Source of the DNA: Globodera rostochiensis
Lineage: Eukaryota > Nematoda > Chromadorea > Rhabditida > Heteroderidae
Direction: 5' to 3'
Length of the DNA: 64,000 nucleotides
Assembly: GCA_018350325.1 (NCBI GenBank)
Contig: JAEVLN010000052.1
Location: 1-64,000, forward strand
The notes beneath the pieces are model-generated. The model did not search any database. It was not told the DNA's origin and saw only the letters and a program-made list of their open reading frames with translations. Made by a program: the position numbers and the translations under genes. This document shows, in pieces, positions 57,135 to 64,000 of this stretch. Every line of letters begins with the position of its first letter. Position 1 is the first letter of the stretch.

Positions 57135-59582
57135 TTACTTTTCAAATCGTTTCTTTAACTTAATCAGCGCTTTCTCGTATGCATGCAAAATTTCATCGTC
57201 AAAGTCCAAATCATTTGCCTTTGTCTTCTGAATTCCATCCCAGAGATTGTTTTCAGACAGCAACTTCTTCAGTTTCATTTTCTAAAACATTTATTTTGAG
57301 AACACCCCACCCTATGGCGGCCCCCTTCCCCGGCCTCTCACTTCCTCCTTGGTCGTCAAGGAAACGAGCACTCCCTCCTTCATCGCTCTAGCAGTACGAC
57401 CAGCTCGATGAATGAAAATGCGTTCGTTTATGGGCAAATCGTAATTGATCACACAATCAACATCCAAAACATCGATGCCCCGCGAAAGAACATCGCAAGC
57501 GATCAGCACTTGGATCTGAAGATTGTAACAACAACAACAACCAACCAACAATGGACAAAAAAAAGGGGGGGGGGGGGGATTTTTGAAGTGTTCATAAAAG
57601 ACACACAAAGTATAAAGGGTTCTGCCGCGGGTTGCGTGCGCAAATTGCACTCACCTCGCCTTTCTGAAATTCTCTCAATAGTTTTTGCCGACGGTTTTTG
57701 AACAAATTTGCGGAGAATTCGGCAACCTTTATCCTCTTTTTACTTAACGTGAACATTAACGTCGAAAGCCTTTTGCTGGTTTGTCTGCAAAATAAATGTT
57801 ACAATTATAGGTTTAGAATCAACCAGACTTTGTGTTGACAAAAACGATGACTCGATTCCATTTGTCGGAATTGTCGACGATTTGTCGGTAGAGAAACAGC
57901 GGTTTAGTGTTTTGCTTACAAACAATCTAAGTTTGATGATTTGCCCGATAAACCCAAAAGGCAGAACGAACAAGTTTGTGGGTGAGAGAAGATGGCAAAA
58001 TGACACTTGGTTTCGTGGAACCCTCGTCCATTTGTTTTTCTGCTTGGAACAGAATCGGACACCGGAGGTTCCAATTGTGGAGAGAATGGACGTCGAGAGA
58101 AAGCGTAGCGGAGACCAAAATGCGCTGCAGCCAATTGTTGTGGGAACGGTCCGTAAGAGAGGACACGCTTAAAGTGCCCACGGAAGGAACTCAAATGGAA
58201 TTTGCGCTTTTCACCATAAAGAAGGCTAACCATTTGCATATTTTTCGACAAGTTCGAGCCATTCCATGCGAGCCATGTCTTGCATTCGATCCGCTTCGTC
58301 CACAACGAGATATCTGAGCATGGACAGGTCCAGGTCGCCATTCTCGTCCAGAAGATGTTCCACAAAGCTGCACATTTTGAAATGGCACAATAATAAAATT
58401 AGGGGCTTAAAACTCTAACCGTCCCGGCGTTGCGACGATTACGTGCGCTTTGCACTTTCGTGTCCCATTTGGAAAAAGAGCGCTTCTGAAAGAATTTTTG
58501 AACCTTAAGATAAATGGCTGGTTTTTAGGCCAGTAAATCCTGGACCAGTCACAGTTCGAGCACTAAGAAATAAGGCAAACGACAACCTTTCGCTGCGATA
58601 ATCGTTTTTTCCGAGCAACACAATATTGGCACCGAAGAAGTTCAGTTTTTCAAATTCCTGGGAGGTCAAATTCGTTGACAAAATAATTGCTCACCTTAAA
58701 TATTTGAACAACCAAATTCATGACAGGTGCGATCACTAAGGCAAAAACAGACGAAGGAGAAAAAGCACAAATTCGCAATGCATTCAACATTGGCAGCACA
58801 TAGCACAGCGTCTTTCCACTGCCTGAATTTTGACGATTTAAATAAATGTCAAATAGTACAATAACTTTCAAACTCCAAACTTTTTAGAAATGCCTAATGT
58901 CATAAAAAGTCACCTGTCGGAGAGCAAATGACTAAGTCTCGCGGAGGTAGGACAGAATTAGCTGATTGGAGTAGAGTCGGAAGAACGGACCGTTGGACGG
59001 GAAACCAAAAGCTTATGGACTTCTGCAGAATGTGTAAAAATTCGGGTCTGAGGTTGTCCAATTGCAAGCCATTGTGCATGTGGTCGTCACTAGTATCAAT
59101 TTGGGCCGAAAAGCGTTTTGATTCAACGACCCAAGCGGGCAGCACTATCCTAAACCAAAACATCTTTCTTTACGTATACGACCAAGACTTCAATGGAATA
59201 GTATCCCTGGCCCCAAATAAGGAAAAATAAAAGCAGTTATTGACCAGTGAGTACGGCTTATAATAGGACGTTTTTTACTTAGTTTGCGCAGTTGGCCCGA
59301 CATGAGGAAGACCGACTCTCGGGTAAGACAGTTCCACGACACCGCCCCCCTCCTTCTGACAACCAGCCTCAATTTCCTTTAAGCTTTGCTCCACAAAACT
59401 TTTGTCCTTCTTGGGAAGAGAAAAGAGCATCTCTCCAGCAGATGAAAACTCCCTAAAAAGCATTCATTTAGAAAAATAACAAAATTAGAAACAAACAAAT
59501 CGAGATCCACAAATTCATCGCCACTTGATGTTGAACTTGAACACACATCGCCCGCCTCACAAGAATTGACTGATGAATTCAT
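57135..59582 (-). CDS. DDX51: DEAD-box RNA helicase, DDX51/Dbp6 type
   Basis: A minus-strand multi-exon gene. The ATG at 59582 gives [20 protein letters not shown]. Downstream come [15 protein letters not shown] and the DDX51-like Q region [17 protein letters not shown]. Motif I is SPTGSGKT (split by an intron near 58914-58825), then [17 protein letters not shown], motif [12 protein letters not shown] (about 58270-58310), motif [10 protein letters not shown], and the helicase C block [31 protein letters not shown] (57360-57530). The end is a charged helix ([20 protein letters not shown]) with stop at 57135. Dbp6/DDX51 acts in 60S ribosome assembly. All conserved helicase motifs seen are intact. 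Not every splice junction was resolved, so the span is firmer than the exon list. Confidence 0.9.
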
Positions 59583-59723
59583 ACCGTCCTCGGATTATTT
59601 GTTTATGTAACGGAATGCAACAAAATCGATTCACGATAGTTAATTGATTAATCAAAAGAAGAAAATATAAAATGCAAAAATTAACAAAGAATTTATTTAA
59701 TGCTTGAAATTAACTTCGAAAAT

Positions 59724-61517
<1,794 letters not shown>

Positions 61518-61587
61518 CGAAGAAATATTAGACAAATCTTAATTGAAAATAAGGTCGGCAAATTCGGTCATAAGCACCACTCTTGTA

Positions 61588-62086
61588 AAGATTTTTAGGT
61601 TTTTACCTATTTTTTCTGCAGCTTAGTTTTGGCGAGTTATGCACGAAAAACATGTTTTTAGTCAAAATCTCGTCGTTTTAGCTCACCTAAAAACCGTATT
61701 TTGGAATTTTCGCCAGGGGCAAACCTATTTCAAGTAAAAAAAGACTTTTTGCCACTATTTAGGCCTTTTTTGAATTTTAAGAAAATGCAATAAAATTTGA
61801 ATTTTTCTTGCCAAGATCACTAATTTTTTGAAATTTTTTTAAAACAATAATTCGATTTTTTTTTTTTTTTGCCATGATCCTCCATAGAATTTCGTGCCTT
61901 TTTAGGCGACTTTTAGCAGCCTTTAGCAGTAAAAACAAGTTTTTAATGCTTTTATTGTTATTTTTAAATTAATTTTTTCGCACTTATTTTTGCTTATGAA
62001 CCCGACTTTTAGTACCTATTTTGGCACTTTTTTCCACCCATTTTAGGTACCTACATATTCAGAGATTTTTCAAACCTAAAAATCTT
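61588..62086. mobile_element. MITE-like element with 15-bp inverted ends
   Basis: The left end AAGATTTTTAGGTTT (61588) and right end AAACCTAAAAATCTT (ending 62086) are perfect inverted repeats about 500 bp apart. The interior is T-rich with repeated TTTTTAGG words and no coding capacity. It is intergenic, upstream of NUP54. No clear target duplication is visible. Confidence 0.6.
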
Positions 62087-62280
62087 AGCCCCGGTAAGTA
62101 TGTACATTTTTTTTTAATTAAAGGGCAAATGGTCAAATTGCGTTAGAGTTGTTGATAAGATCACACAAATTGTTTTCCATTCCATTTACTCATTTATGGT
62201 GAATTGGTCGGGACAAATTGCATTTTACATTATGTTGCCCCCTCCACATTCCCCTCCCAGGGGTCCTCCAAGTGATTCCG

Positions 62281-64000
<1,720 letters not shown>

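Overview
This is nuclear DNA from a nematode, most likely a plant-parasitic tylenchomorph such as a cyst nematode; the exact taxon is an inference. Every recognisable gene is eukaryotic and split by many short introns, mostly 40-100 nt. Several introns use GC-AG borders, and one gene has an acceptor-like site directly before its ATG, as expected for spliced-leader addition. Families typical of nematodes are present: tandem LACT-type beta-lactamase-domain genes, a lipocalin, a repeat protein ending in ShKT, a CUB-like/mucin protein and an HtrL-type protein. Introns and spacers are loaded with G or C homopolymers and G-rich minisatellites.

Layout. 1-9 kb holds a small membrane protein (-), ribosomal protein S15a (+), PRPP synthase-associated protein (-) and mitochondrial GHITM/TMBIM5 (+). 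9.7-14.2 kb holds two tandem beta-lactamase-domain genes sharing about 945 bp of almost perfect identity, introns included. 14.3-20.8 kb holds predicted secreted proteins: a Cys/Lys-rich protein, a lipocalin, an unrecognised 312-aa protein and two small secretory proteins. 21.1-21.9 kb is a G-run minisatellite. 22.2-24.0 kb encodes a divergent macro-domain protein. 25.3-32.4 kb is one SR-protein kinase (SRPK) gene with a long Glu-rich, internally duplicated N-terminus. 33.0-37.5 kb encodes a secreted Cys-repeat protein with a C-terminal ShKT. 37.7-45.0 kb holds a repetitive secreted protein and a giant Ser/Thr/Asn-rich mucin. 45.4-49.3 kb is a 12-exon hAT-transposase-derived gene with three zinc fingers. 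51.2-64 kb holds a tiny secretory peptide, an HtrL-family gene, NAA60, a CTR copper transporter, a DDX51-type helicase, NUP54 and an AGXT2-like aminotransferase running off the right edge.

The genes do not form one pathway. The window combines housekeeping genes (translation, nucleotide metabolism, splicing control, nuclear pore, ribosome biogenesis, N-terminal acetylation, copper uptake) with many secretory-pathway genes. I built the splice models by hand, requiring reading phase to be kept across every junction and checking against remembered family consensus. Where a junction could not be settled I say so.

The most unusual feature is in the SRPK gene. A 791-nt GC-AG intron contains 20 tandem copies of a 35-bp unit, and each copy repeats the real 3' splice site plus the first bases of the next exon. 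The same gene lacks an AG acceptor at the intron interrupting its catalytic loop.
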